Below, piece after piece: positions 44,392-56,051 of a stretch of DNA of 64,000 bases. The translations under genes and the position numbers were made by a program. Positions within the stretch are counted from its first letter, which is position 1. Every line of letters starts with the position of its first letter. Origin of the DNA: Sweltsa coloradensis (Eukaryota > Arthropoda > Insecta > Plecoptera > Chloroperlidae); the NCBI GenBank assembly GCA_024449915.1, contig JAMZAV010000899.1, forward strand, positions 124,001 through 188,000, given 5' to 3'. The notes beneath the pieces are model-generated. The model searched no databases, had not been told where the DNA came from, and saw only the letters and a program-made list of their open reading frames with translations.

Positions 44392-44506
44392 GACAATCAC
44401 AACAAAGACTGAAATGAAACTTCACGAACTAAGATTTCCGAGAAGCATGACAATCACAACAAAGGCTGAAATGAAACTTCACAGAACTAAGATTTCTGAG
44501 AAGCAT
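44392..44506 (+). repeat. Tandem duplication, 57-bp unit x2
   Basis: GACAATCACAACAAAGACTG... (44392-44448) is repeated at 44449-44506 with three or four differences. Confidence 0.9.
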
Positions 44507-44837
44507 AATAAAGACAACACACGAACCGGGTAGCATCAGTTTACAGTACGTAGCAGGCTCTCATCGGGCCGGCCAGCCACGCGTGGAAGGAGGGGGTGGG
44601 GTGGGGCGCTCTCGTGAAAGACGTCACTAGCGTGGAAAAACCCCGTTTTGAGCAAATAAAATAAACAAAAGGATGCGCTCACAAAAGGTACACAGTCCGC
44701 GTCGGTATGCAAAAAAATATGGGCCTAATTTTTATTTGATTATCGATCGACGTAAAAAATATTGATATTAATCGATCGATATCGATTGCACATGCGCGAT
44801 TAGCGATAACCAAATTCATATCGAACGGCAACCCTAC

Positions 44838-45490
44838 TTTTTTGCCTCCTAAAATTCTTTTGCCTTCCATGCTGCTTGTTTTCTCCTAACTGCTATTTCA
44901 ACTTCCTTGCTCCACCATGAAGTCTCCTTTCTTCTCCTCTAGTCTTGCCACATTTTGTTCCACATACCTCTTCATGGTCTACATCTCACCCTCCTTTTCT
45001 CCTTTTGCATCACCTGCTTTAGCCTCTCTTCATATCTTTCTGTAGGCCCCACACAGTTTAATCCTCCCCCGTCTCTTTTAGTTGCTTCTGCTTGCCATTT
45101 GTCCCGGGTGGCGCCTCCTTTACAAATGCTGCTAACAGCCAGTGGTCACTTTCTAGGCCTTATTTGGGTACGGTACACTAGTACGTCTCTAAGCTCCTCT
45201 TAGTAGGGCCTACGTATCTATTACGTCTCAGACTTCCCATCCCAACCATACCTTGTGATCTACTATTGTGCTTCTTCTTTTCAATGAGTGCGTTGCAGAT
45301 GGTAATCTATGGTGCACAATGCACATATCTAGCAGGTTGGCCCCATCAGTGTCTCTAACCCCATACCCATGGGCACCTATTACCTCTTCATATCCCTGCC
45401 TGTCCATTCTTACTTTGGTAGTCTCCCAAAATGAGCATCAGATTACCATTTCAATTGTCCTCTATGAAGGTGTTCTTTACCACAGCAAGA
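44838..45490 (-). pseudogene. LINE 4 endonuclease domain (decayed)
   Basis: On the minus strand, from 45470 downward, frames read LMLILGD, TKVRMDRQGYEEVIGAHGYG, VRDTDGANLLDMC, then (about 45145) SDHWLLAAFVKEAPPG and finally TSWWSKEVEIAVRRKQAAW (about 44905-44870). These match the AP-like endonuclease of LINEs: GDFN block, catalytic SDH, and the following WWnxEVxxAVxRKk linker to RT. Frameshifts lie after LGD, near 45200 and in the linker. The next RT part is displaced to 43175. Confidence 0.82.
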
Positions 45491-45788
45491 AAGTCACCCT
45501 TTTCTTTTACCGTAGCTTAGCAAGAACATTTTTCAAAGTACGTATGCTAGTTTGTAGACAAGTATAATTATACGTGTTACAAACAGAAACAAAATTCGGC
45601 CTTGGAACCAAAAAATTATGAGCAGGAATATGTCCAGATATACGTATTGAATTCACTACAATCATCTAGGCCTATATATTGGACAAAAGCCTACTGCTCA
45701 ACCCAAAAATAAGTAAGAAAATACTATGGGCAATGTCAGATGATCATAATGGATAAACTATGTCAGGTGTTTTGTTAAACTAGGAAAA

Positions 45789-46565
45789 CGCTAAAGTCCC
45801 GCCGCGTTGATGGATGAGCTTTTTTAAGTTTTTAGTTTGCGTGGGATATCTTTACTTTTGCAAGTGCTTTGTTTTGTTGCCTACGCATTGTAGTTGATTG
45901 TTGTCAAGTTTCTATTGTTTCTTGTCAATTGGTATTATTTACCTTAAAAAAAAAGCTTTATTTCTATGGATTCTGGCTAACTTTTTCAACTTTTTCTTTT
46001 CAAAGGTACTACATCACCATAACCTTAATGTCCGTGTATAATATGAACGTTGTAGCCCCGCCCGTTTGGTCAGAATTGGCCCAAATGGCACGAAAAAATT
46101 GCACAAAAAATCAAAAAACTTATATTAAAAGCTTTATTTCTATAGATTCTGGCTAACTTTTACAACTTTTTCTTTCAGAAAGCAATACATCACCATTACC
46201 TTAATGTCCATGTGAAATATGAACGTTGTAGCCCCACCCGTTTGGTCAGAATCGGCCAAAATGTGACGAAAATATCGCACTAAAAATTGGGAAAAATCGT
46301 AAAAGTAGGATATTCATGAGAAATATTTCTTCGATTGTACCCAAAAACGTAGCAAGTCTAAGTTCAGAGATTTCGAAGGTCCTGTCAAATTTTCATCAAG
46401 ATCGCATATGCCGTTTGCCCGGTAGAGAGCGAACAAACAGACAAAAATACAAACAAAAAAAAACAAAAAAACAAAACAAAAAAAAAAAAAAAAAACACCC
46501 GAGCTAAATTTTTTGGGAGGTCAGTGAAATTGAAGTCTTCGCTTCACTCGCTACGCTCATCCAAT
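45789..46565 (+). mobile_element. Family A repeat, copy A3, with duplicated core
   Basis: The left edge is AGGAAAACGCTAAAGTCCCG followed by CGTTGATGGATGAGCTTTTT; the right edge is TACGCTCATCCAAT. The core (GCTTTATTTCTATRGATTCTG to GTTTGGTCAGAAT) occurs twice, at about 45954-46075 and 46129-46255. The downstream module ends in an A-rich tract (46447-46494). A long ORF over this part is a shadow. Confidence 0.78.
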
Positions 46566-47792
46566 TAATATTCATCTTAATCCCGCTTAGAAAATAAAGA
46601 CGTTTTCCTTTGTTTCCATATTGTTTTACACATGGTGAGGAAAGTCTACAAGAGCAGCTATGATCAAGTGTATACCAAACTGACACATGCCACACCAACT
46701 ACCAGGAGACACCATGGTTCAATCCACAGTTCACACGAGAGTATCGCCGGCAAGCATCGCAACACACTTAGCTTGCTGCCGTTTAGTCACAGGGAAACCA
46801 GGGCCCCTAATAATGATTGTTGTAAAACAAACGATTGATTGAGAGTACAGCAGCAGTTGAAGAATGGAACAGAGAAACATCATCCAATTTAGAGAAAGAC
46901 TTTCAATGTTTGTCAATACTTAGCAGTAAGGCACAAAGCCTGCCCTAGCCACTCAGGAACTGTGGTGTGAACTGGTGTACTGTGTAGGCACGAGCGCTTC
47001 TACCTGACCGCTAACTCAACGATATCATCAGCACCGACTGACAACAGGTGACGTGAACACAAAACACTAGTTTAGATCGCAATATTAGCTGCAGCTGGAG
47101 TTATTTTAGCGTTTGTTAGCTGTCACGATATTGTCGAGTTAGCCGCCGAGCGCTGCACCAAACATGCTGGAGCTTAGACGTAAAGGAATAAGAGTGGATC
47201 AGTAGGGGTGTGCGAGATGAGAAATTTCAGATCGGAATCGGGAATCATTTCTCGTTCCAAATTTAGTACTTCTTTTTCATGAAAAAAAGAATAAACGTCT
47301 GTAAAAATGTAGTCAACCCTAAACAAGAAGCCAATTGACTTATAGGACCTAATCATTGAAAATGGAAGTACAACCAAATATGAGAAATTTGAATTTCGTT
47401 ATCACACAAGTTCAAGCGGTTTAAAAATTGTTGATAAACACTACGATGTAGATTAAAACGGTTTAACTTTATAGTCCGATACCGAAGCGAACTAGAACCT
47501 CCTATACGAATTAACTTTCAGTGTTTAACACACTAGTACGAATTAAGCCACCCTGTTTTCACTGCCCACTGAATCAGTAGCGCAAACCAAAGCACTGTCA
47601 CCTTAACAGGGCACAAAACACTGAACGATAAACTGACTGTCCTATCTTTACTTTTTAATAGGCCTATCTTTGCAAGCGTTGACGTGCGTGATGAATGTAA
47701 AAAGATGATTGTATACAAACAAGCTGGCCATCCATGGTGTAAGGTAATTTACTAATTAATTATTCACAATAAACTAAATAAATTTCTTGTGG
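46566..47792. other. No gene; possible hAT end at 47208
   Basis: TAGGGGTGTGCGAGATG near 47208-47224 resembles a hAT left end; I find no matching right end. Traces of a PWFNPQFTREYRRQ-like frame near 46705-46755 hint at another LINE but are too weak to call. Confidence 0.4.
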
Positions 47793-48080
47793 TATAGATT
47801 GGAGAAGGGTTGACAGGTTGGGAAAGCATAGAGAACATAAAACCCAGCCTGAAGGGCTGGGGGCGACATAACTTTTCACCTGCTGATGACAACTGCAGCT
47901 AATTTAAAGTTGTTTGATGGTAACAAACAACTTTAAATTAGCTGCAGTGTTACCATCAAACAACTTTAAATTAGCTGCAGTTGTCATCAGCAGGTGAAAA
48001 GTTCTGTCGCCCCCAGCCCTTCAGGCTGGGTTTTATGTTCTCTATGCTTTCCCAACCTGTCAACCCTTCTCCAATCTATA
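47793..48080. mobile_element. 288-bp palindromic foldback
   Basis: Arms of more than 110 bases (TATAGATTGGAGAAGGGTTG outward, GTTTGATGGTAACA inward) are nearly perfect inverse copies. The core block AACTTTAAATTAGCTGCAG is additionally repeated around the centre. A CCAGCCCTTCAGGCTGG hairpin sits in both arms. No coding capacity. Confidence 0.85.
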
Positions 48081-48495
48081 ATAAACTAGCCGATTGACCT
48101 TTTCCTATTTGTAATAAATAAATTTCTTAAAAGAAAACAATAAATTGAAAATCCGACTGTCTGCCTCGTTGACAGAGTGCCCAGTCAACGAAAGATAGCG
48201 CGCTTGTTTACACAACAATATTACACCACCTGATGGCAGAAGAATGAAGAACTTTAAACGTTTCAACTCCCGCCATATTAAGTTCGGTTTAATATATCCG
48301 TGATAAACCGTAGGGGCCTATTAGTTAAACCAAAACTAAATGACCGTGATAAACTCAGTGTGAGTGAGAAAGTTGACAGGTAATTTGATTGAATTTATTG
48401 GTCCTTAAGTCACCTTTGTAGTTAATCACCGACTTCACAGAGAGGTATCGTTGCATTTGCAGCTGGTTTGCACCGATGTTATTAGATAATTAGAC
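48081..48495. other. No gene seen
   Basis: Unassigned AT-rich sequence. Confidence 0.45.
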
Positions 48496-48778
48496 ACGAG
48501 TCGTCAGTAAAGAAATTCCTAATCAAACCTTGTCCCCGTTTAACCCGAAACACAAAGTTGAAAATTCTCATTCCCGTCCCAAATCTGTAGAATCTCTCCT
48601 CACACACCCTAGGGATCGGATCAGTGGTTCACAAGCTACTGTTCCTCGAACTGACTCACACATCTTACAACACGACACGAGCGTTGGGGGTTGGATGCGG
48701 AGATGTTCTAGAGACGACCGGAGCTGCACAGTGGAGCCGGCCGACGGTAGTGGTCTCCTCCCCCTCCTGCAAGAATGA
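48496..48778 (+). CDS. Open, coding-like frame (weak exon candidate)
   Basis: A 93-codon frame is open from just after TAG at 48495 to TGA at 48776. It is rich in Ser, Arg, His and Pro (e.g. NPKHKVENSHSRPKSVESLL, TDSHILQHDTSVGGW) and more GC-rich than its flanks. No ATG starts it; a TAATTAG before the frame could act as a poor acceptor, in which case this would be a last exon. There is no known domain, and it could be a chance ORF. Confidence 0.25.
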
Positions 48779-48971
48779 ACACAGAGTTAGAATCTAAACA
48801 GGGAGGTGTGTTTACCACAAGGTTGCATCATGAGACGACACGAGAGACTGCGGGTCGTAAAGAAATGAACGTCTGCTACACACACAGTTAATATAGAAAT
48901 GTGCTTTGATAGCAACATGTCCTTTCTTCCTTTCTTTTCTAAAGAACAGTTTTCCTTTGAAATTAATAAAT

Positions 48972-49480
48972 CTAGGTGCCCGTTAGGGCGCCGCAGCCAA
49001 GCCGCGGTGCGCTACACACTCAAGCACCTTATACACCAAGCAGAGTTGGGGTGATTTCGAGGTGTTACCCAGCCGTCATGTAACGTGATGTGAACTTGAA
49101 AACTATCACAATCGAGGGGATTTAGGTACCTGACAACACATGCCAAATTTTATTGGGGTACGATTATTCCTTCTTGGTGAAAAAATGGCTTGAAACATGC
49201 TCAAAATCACTTTAAGGATGTTAGCTACTGCTACTACTGCTACTGCTACTACTGCTACTGCTAACATCTAATTCGTCAGTTTCAATCGGCCCGCGATTCT
49301 GACCAGACGGGTGGGGCTACAATGTTCATATTTTACATGGACATTAAGGTTATAGTAATATAGTCTCTTTTGAAAAAAAAAGTTGAAAAAGTTTGCTGGA
49401 AGGCTTCCAAATAAAGGTTTTAAAATAAGGCTTATACACTAGGCATACAATCAACAAGTAACTATAGTTACTTGACACTT
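48972..49480 (-). mobile_element. Family A repeat, 3' part with type-2 end, minus strand
   Basis: Inverse of 21133-21499 from the GGTGCCCGTTAGGGCGCC hairpin (48974) to the core (GTAGCCCCACCCGTCTGGTC inverted near 49310), and further into GGAAGGCTTCC and TAACTATAGTTACTTG. With the foldback at 50272 it outlines a larger element, interrupted by about 700 bases (49490-50200) of unrelated sequence. Confidence 0.72.
49226..49264. repeat. CTACTG/CTACTA microsatellite
   Basis: About 39 bases of CTACTG and CTA triplets, expanded within the family A copy; absent at the same place in the 21-kb copy. Confidence 0.85.
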
Positions 49481-49489
49481 GTTGACGGT

Positions 49490-50200
49490 ACAAGCAGAGT
49501 TAGGCGGGAAAGTGCGATACGTAAACAAATGGCGGACATTTTAAATTTTTCTTCTTTGTGTGGAACGAGAAAAGGTGTCATTATACTCTCATAAAACAAA
49601 TCAGAAACCGTCCCTGGCCTAGGCCCAGATGTAGAAAATTATTTATAATACAACAGTGTAGGTCTAAAGTTCCATTAGGCTATAGGACTAGATAAATAAA
49701 TACTTACACTACATGTTTGACAAGCCCTAGGCCTTTCTTAGCCAACCCTAGGCCAGCACAACCTTGTTCTGACACACATCCCGTACAAATAACTAGTTTT
49801 GATTACTAAAAGCCTAATGCAGATAAACAATGGTATGATAGTCCTAGGCTATTCTAAAATTTACGGCAATAATAAGCCTTTTCTTTTCTTTTAATAAACT
49901 CACGCAATCTCCTGTCACTTTTAATGAAAATGTAAAACAAAAGATGGTGAAAATTTTCAATATTCTTTTGATTATCTGATGATTTACATGGCTGTGAATG
50001 CAGTAAAATAGGTGTAAAATAACATTAGTTGTGCGTTTGTTGTTACATGGGAAAGTTTTAATTGGATGTGAGTTGCCTAGACTTAACCAGTCTTTATACC
50101 GTCGTTATAACATGGTTATACCACCTATACCCAGGATGTACATGAATCCGGGCCTAGATATTTTACATCCTATTGTTATTGCTAATACACCATAAAAATT
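49490..50200. other. No gene; sequence inserted in or replacing part of family A
   Basis: Not matched in the 18-kb copy. TAGGCCTA motifs are present. I see no domain. Confidence 0.4.
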
Positions 50201-50271
50201 AAAACAACTTTGATAAAAATATTATATTTTAACAAATAATTTTGTAATGGAACTTGAAAAAGTAATGAGAT

Positions 50272-50685
50272 CACACACATAACAAAAACTTGTAGAAATA
50301 CAGCCAAACCTTACACACTCAAAAGGAATGAGATCTAAAAAAAGGGCCAAGCTCATCTACCCTTCCACATTTGCGCATTCTCAATTCATAAACGTACAGT
50401 GTCCCATAACAGCATCCTCGAAAAGCTTGGCAAAATAGAATTTGCATGTTTACGTTTAAATTAATTAGAAAAAAAGAATTTGGATGAACTATTACGTTTA
50501 AATTAATAATCGCAAATTCTATTTTGCCAAGCTTTTCGAGGATGCTGTTATGGGACACTGTACGTTTATGAATTAAGAATGCGCAAATGTGGAAGGGTAG
50601 ATGAGCTTGGCCCTTTTTTTAGATCTCATTCCTTTTGAGTGTGTAAGGTTTGGCTGTATTTCTACAAGTTTTTGTTATGTGTGTG
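50272..50685. repeat. 414-bp foldback, copy 2
   Basis: Same structure as 17789-18201, with arms nearly identical to each other (e.g. CATAACAGCATCCTCGAAAAG and inverse). Its left flank continues as family A-related sequence in inverse orientation. Confidence 0.87.
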
Positions 50686-50689
50686 TTAT

Positions 50690-51333
50690 GGATACTATAA
50701 TATTTGTTGTATGAAAGTACAAAGCAGTGCCGTTAGATTGGGAAAAGGGTCTTATAGTATCACAGATATGACAACCAGGCAGGCAACACTGTAAAACCTG
50801 TGGTCCTATGCTGCCTCTCACAACCTGGCTTTCAATGAATGTTACCAGGCCGGTGTTGTGAGAGCCCACCTGCCAACTGCAACGAGCATGAACTGAGAAG
50901 GTGGATCACCAACTCTAGGCTAGGGTCTACTCCACTCCTCCCACCTCCCCTTCTAGTTCCCCTCCACTTCCGCCCAGCAGCGCCACTGGCGTGTTTGTGT
51001 AACTGTGCAGACCTAGGTCAATCAATCTCTCCGCTCTTGTTGAGTGAGTCGAGTGAGCCTGTTTTGGTCAAACAGGGCGTTTGACCAAAACAGTTTCAAT
51101 GTTTTTTTGTGTTTTATGTAGGTATAGGTATTTATTTGTCTCATTATCTACGAGATACCTGCAGTCACCGACCAGGTGAGCTGTTGGGTTCCCTCTCCAC
51201 ACACCCATTTTAATAACACTGTAAATACCACACTGTACCTCTATTTAAAAGGGGAGACAAGTGAAACTGTGCCAACTCAACTGGGCATTATTGATACGCC
51301 ACTGTGCTAAGACTATGAAATAATAGTAGGCCT
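50690..51333. other. No gene; 15-bp perfect hairpin at 51059-51093
   Basis: CTGTTTTGGTCAAAC is perfectly inverted after five bases (51059-51093). A partial copy of the 28.56-kb foldback is at 51180-51215. No exon supported. Confidence 0.5.
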
Positions 51334-51800
51334 TAGGGTTGGGACTTGACATCGACGTCGAAGCAAAACTTGACTTCGATTCGACATCGATTTGCCATTA
51401 TAATCGTTTGACATCGAAACTTAGCGTCAAACCATCCGTGAGCGCACTCAAACTGGCAACGTTGTACACAAAGCACGTGTTGTATTCGGCGAGTGTGCGC
51501 ATGCGCGGCTTCGTCTCGGCCGCCGGCCGGCCTCTGTTCCAGCCAGTCATGTCGTACCAAGGTCATACGTTCGTTTTCGTCAGTTGGCACTCGACAGCCT
51601 TGCGAGAAACAAGTTTTCTCGTGTTTGTTGTTAGCAATATTGTTTTCCGCGGTTTGAAGTGACCATGGAATCTAGACCTAAGTTAGTGGCACCTTCAGGA
51701 AAGAGAAGGTGCGGTGTGGAAGGAGTTTGGTTTTGTTGCTAACAAGAATGAAACGATCACGAACGAAAAACAGGTTGTATGTCGGATTTGAAATGTGATG
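51334..51800 (+). pseudogene. hAT element 5' end with BED zinc-finger remnant
   Basis: The left end TAGGGTTGGGACTTGACATC matches the end of the complete element at 53517. About 380 bases in, the plus strand reads AVWKEFGFVANKNETITNEK and QVVCRI (51712-51787), the start of a BED-type finger: W-x2-F, then the first C. An ATG frame MESRPKLVAPSGKRR precedes it at 51665, one base out of frame. The second C-H pair and all catalytic domains are missing or beyond recognition. BED fingers bind DNA in hAT transposases and in proteins derived from them. Confidence 0.68.
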
Positions 51801-52056
51801 AATTTGTCAATCAAATTATTTTGAAATGGAGAGTGGAAAGCAGGAAAGCATCAGACTTGGCCACTCGTTGTGTCAGGTTGCCACTCACCATGACGTCCAA
51901 GGTCGCTGTTGTCGCACTCGTCACTTGCTCCACTCCGTCTTGCGTTGAGCCTCACCGACTGCCTGGAATACAAAAATACAGGGCTAAGAGGATTTTCCTT
52001 AACCTTTTACCTAGGCCTAGGTCTACAACAACAAGGAGAATGGTGTTAGTCAGGAC

Positions 52057-52848
52057 TAGAGATGTGAGTCGAGAATATTCTCCAAAGAATATTCTCAGAG
52101 CATGAGAATATTCTGGGAATATTCTCTGAAAGATTATGCGCGGAGCATAGTTGAGCATTTTCTTCCCAAACTCTGCAATGCTAACAAATAGTTGAAACTT
52201 TAAAAATATATCATTTCCCACCTTTTTAAGAATGTTTATGAAGGCTATGGCCAAACTTCACTTTTTGTAGTAAGATACCGGTAGGCACTTTGTGCTCTAG
52301 GCCTCTGGCTTCAACACAACAGTAGGCCAAGGTACACACAATAATGTGTGTACAGTGAATAGTCGAATGATTTGTATTTATTTAATGTAATACCCCGGTA
52401 AAAATACTACTTGTAGGCCTAGGCCTACTTAATTTTTTTTCAATAATTATAATGCAAAAGCCTTTTTTTATTTGAGTACAGACCTAGTTCTTGTTTTTTT
52501 GAATTATTATTCCCTAATTTCCTATATCGGAACACAATCACCAAGCTACAAACATATTCCAATTAGACTAGACAAGACCGAAACTTGTAACTCGCAAGTA
52601 GTAGCCCATTCAAAATTCACAATTCTCTAATCAGATTAAGAGAAAGTTCAAGTAACATGAAATATGGTACCTACATTACAATTTCAAATAAATTGAAAAA
52701 ATTATCTTATTGTGTTTGTAAGACAGTTTATTACGCTAATATGAAGTTTTTAGAATATGCTCGGAAAATGCTCGTGCTCGAGAATATTCTTGAGAATATT
52801 CCCGAGAATATTCTTCAAAAGAAAATGCTCGAGCATTTTACATCACTA
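52057..52848. mobile_element. 792-bp hAT element with perfect 8-bp target duplication
   Basis: Ends TAGAGATGTGAGTC and TTTACATCACTA are inverted, and GTCAGGAC flanks both sides (52049-52056 and 52849-52856). Subterminal GAGAATATTC/GAATATTCTC palindromes are repeated many times on both sides, as expected for transposase-binding sites. No transposase frame is visible, so it is non-autonomous. Confidence 0.9.
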
Positions 52849-52856
52849 GTCAGGAC

Positions 52857-53516
52857 TTTTAAATATGTTACCATTCTCATTTCTCAAGAATAAATACAGG
52901 TTCAAGCGTAACCGGCTATTTGATGTAGTCCAAGTACGTAGGTAGGTAAGGCTAAGTTACAATGGGGTTCTGGCAGTGAAGTAAAGTAGGCTACGGGAAC
53001 CCTCATTGAAAGTTAAAACGTCCCATAATAAATAATCCATCAATATCTGTCCCCGTTTCTAGCAATTTTGGGTAACTTTTTTATAACATGATTCTGGTTC
53101 ACAAAGGCCTTACCATCTTGTTCGGTAGCATCTCAGCCGACACTATGTAAAAAAACTATTCTTTGCTGCTAGAGTTGCCAGCTACAAAATATCGGTATTG
53201 TATTTCAACTAAAATTTAGTATAGCCTACCCTCACCTATATCGATAACCGGTCTTTATATCAACGGGCATCTCTATAAAATAATGAATGTCTTACAAAAG
53301 AGAATGAGTAAATACAACACATTCCAGCTCACTCACCATGTTGAATCCAAGAAGCAGACGCTGAGAAGAACTCTCGACTGAGTCCCGCGCACATTTATAA
53401 ACTAGCACACGCAGGATTGTTTTCTTCGTTCTGTAACAAAACAAACACATAATAGGTTAGCTAATAGTAGTACAGCTCCGCGTGATAACTGTTCTAAATA
53501 ATATTATAGATAAGAT
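52857..53516. other. No gene seen
   Basis: Unassigned sequence between two hAT elements. Confidence 0.45.
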
Positions 53517-54060
53517 TAGGGTTGGGACTTGACATCAATGTCAAAGCAAAATTGACTTTCGATTTGACATCAATTTGACATTTTAGGCCTAATTTTTATT
53601 TTATTTTTTGTAAAATTAAATTAAAGGGAAATCGCTTTTGAAACGATGTATTTTACATTTTGCATAATTCATTCATACATTATTTAAACTGGGAACATGA
53701 ATAAACATGTTTCAGTGGGGGAAAGGTACAGAAGGACGACAGCTTACCTTGAAAAACGTTAGGTAGGTCGCACAGACACAAATAGATGAGTAGACAAAGT
53801 TGCTGATACGTTTCGACCAACTCGTGGTCTTTATCACTCAGCGTGAGTAGAGATACTAAAAGTAGTTCTAAAGCTAGCATGGTATGTACAATTAAGGTGC
53901 TGTCGGTGGGTGGTGGCAGGTGGAACTACATAAAAAAATAAAATAAAAATGAAACTAAATTTCCCCACCACCATTTTTTTTTATCAAATTTTTTTTCGAT
54001 GTCATGTCCAAATTATTGGTTTGACATCGATTACCAATTTATAATCGAATCCCAACCCCA
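53517..54060. mobile_element. 544-bp hAT-like element
   Basis: Ends TAGGGTTGGGACTTGACATC and GATTATAAATTGGTA-inverse...TCCCAACCCCA are inverted, with multiple TTGACATCGA subterminal motifs. The left end is the same as that of the BED-encoding relative at 51334, so this is likely a non-autonomous derivative. The target duplication is not clear. The interior shares ACAGCTTACCTTG with the 15.3-kb foldback. Confidence 0.7.
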
Positions 54061-54515
54061 TTATATATTATAATCAAACCTGCAACTGTAGCCTACATAT
54101 AAGCCTATGTCGTAAAGAAATAAAAATATAACAGTGTGCAGGGAGGGTGTGGTCGTTGCACACGTCACCTGAATTGAAAAGCCGCAATGTGTGAAGCCAA
54201 CAGTCATTGAGGTTGATAGGAATACAGTACCTAAATGATTCTCAATAGGCCCTATAGTCTAGATAGCAATTGAATTCTTTACAGCAATATTTCAGACAAC
54301 ATAGCCTAAAATAATATGGAATTTCAAATTCCCCCAAAATTTGGATTTTTTTACACTAGACCTATTTGCACAGGGAGCTTCTGCAATCATAGGCCTAGGC
54401 CTGTCACTGTTACAATCATTCAGTGATGAGAGCTCTTGGCTTGCAGTTACGGATGATGACATAATAATGTAAATTCGGGCCCAGGAAAACAAAACAGGCC
54501 TAGTTAAGAATGGCG
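54061..54515. other. No gene seen
   Basis: Unassigned sequence. Confidence 0.45.
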
Positions 54516-54566
54516 CTTGTACAAAGGAAATCCTGTCTCTATTAGACTATTGGATAACAAGACAAC
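54516..54566 (+). pseudogene. LINE 3-type 3' end, left piece
   Basis: Matches 25945-25985 (GTACAAA.GGAATCCTGTCTC..TT..A.T.GGATAACA.GACAAC). The match resumes after the hAT at 55758. Confidence 0.7.
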
Positions 54567-55749
54567 TAACTAGGGCTGAGCAAGTATTCGAATTTTCGAG
54601 TACGAGTCGAGTTCACGGCGAGTTCAAACAAATTCGTGTTTCATTTATTTTGAATTTGAATATTCAAGTGTCGGTAAAAACAGCATTTTCATTTATTGAC
54701 CCGTCAAAAGTTACGTGTTTCCTCCGTTACATGGCAGCTTATGAAGCAAGTTCGTTATACCGACAGGTCAAACTTCTTCTGATGTGAAACTCGTTATGAT
54801 TGGCCGGCTGACCTTTCCGAGATCCAATTGGAGCTAGACATGACGTCACATGCGAGCTGATTAAAAACTGGTAGGCTTATTTAAATGTGGACTGTATAAT
54901 TCTTTCTTTATTTGAATTACTTTACTTTCAAGAACATAGCACAATCATTTCACATCCATTTCAACTCCATTCGTTGCTAATGACTACTAAAAAACATCTA
55001 ATAACAAAAACATGATGTGAGGCCACAGCCCTCACAATGCATAATAATATTATGCCTTCTAAACTCAAACACGAGCATTGATTGGCTGTCAGTTTTTGTG
55101 AAATCATTCACATCTACCGTGTATTGCCACTTTTGTGTTAGAGATGTTGTTGACACTGCTAATTGTGTTTGCTTCGAAAGTAAAATGGACACCAGACGAG
55201 AGCAGAGGAACCAGATGATTTGAAAAAATATGCGGCGGGCTAGGCTTAGGCGTAATTTCTTCTCTAAAGCATAGGCCTAGCATGGCATACAATTTCGAAA
55301 TAATATTCATGAGATGAACACTTGTCACAATGCAGGTAAACAATCAAACAACACACAGTGTGACAGTGCCAGTGGCAACAGGTAGCTAGTTGCCAGGATC
55401 TCGGAGGTCTGGGCCCTGGCCAAGATTGGTATATTTTACCAATCTACAAACTTACATCGAGATATCAAAATGCACCCAGCACTAGACCTAGGTCTATATA
55501 GGCCATACAATAGGCATAGACCGAGCCTATGGCACCCTCCATAACCAAAAATATTTGACCCAGGAGATAGGCCTAGGCTTTAAAACTGAAGAATTTGTTT
55601 GATAGCCCTAGACCTAGAAGAAAGTCTGATATGGAGAAAACATTTTCACAATTTGGAAATAAACTCGATTTGAACTCGGTTCAAACTCGAATAGGGCCTA
55701 GTCGAACATTTTACTAAACTCGCTAAAATTCTCCGTTTGCACAGCCCTA
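54567..55749. mobile_element. 1.18-kb hAT element inside a LINE 3' end
   Basis: TAGGGCTGAGCAAG at the left (54571) and TTGCACAGCCCTA at the right are inverted, and AAGACAAC lies on both sides (54559-54566 and 55750-55757) as an 8-base target duplication; four bases (TAAC) separate the left duplication from TAGGG. TTCGAA/ACTCGA subterminal motifs fit hAT. No transposase domain was recognised in the interior. Confidence 0.82.
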
Positions 55750-55815
55750 AAGACAACACATAATGGCCGAGTAGGCCGATTGGGGGCATATAAAAACAAG
55801 AAGTTTTCAGTACTG
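55750..55815 (+). pseudogene. LINE 3-type 3' end, right piece
   Basis: Continues the match to 25980-26040 (GACAACACAT.ATG..GCCGATTGGGGGCATAT). It shows the uninterrupted order of the LINE and thus the hAT insertion point. Confidence 0.72.
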
Positions 55816-56051
55816 GTAGGCCTACCTATTATTTATATTATACGGGGTCTTAGGATATTGTGACTTGCTTAAAATTTATGGATATTGATGTTCAATTGTC
55901 ATATCGTTGAGCATCGCAAAATACAATATTTTACAAAATATTGTGGAGGTAGGCCTAACCTACCTACATGGATTCTTGATTTTGTATTTTAGATGCCATC
56001 AACACAAATAAAAGGATTAAGTAGGCCTAAGGTATAAAATAAAATAACCTA

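Noticed and set aside
46316..46507. Lys-rich 63-codon frame
   Set aside because: Encoded by the A-rich end of family A copy A3.
46705..46760. Possible extra LINE trace (PWFNPQFTREYRRQ)
   Set aside because: Only a few residues resemble a LINE linker; no neighbouring block supports it.
47866..48030. Intrinsic-terminator-like hairpins (CCAGCCCTTCAGGCTGGGTTTT)
   Set aside because: They are arms of a foldback in a eukaryotic window; a bacterial terminator role or histone 3' stem-loop does not fit the sequence or context.
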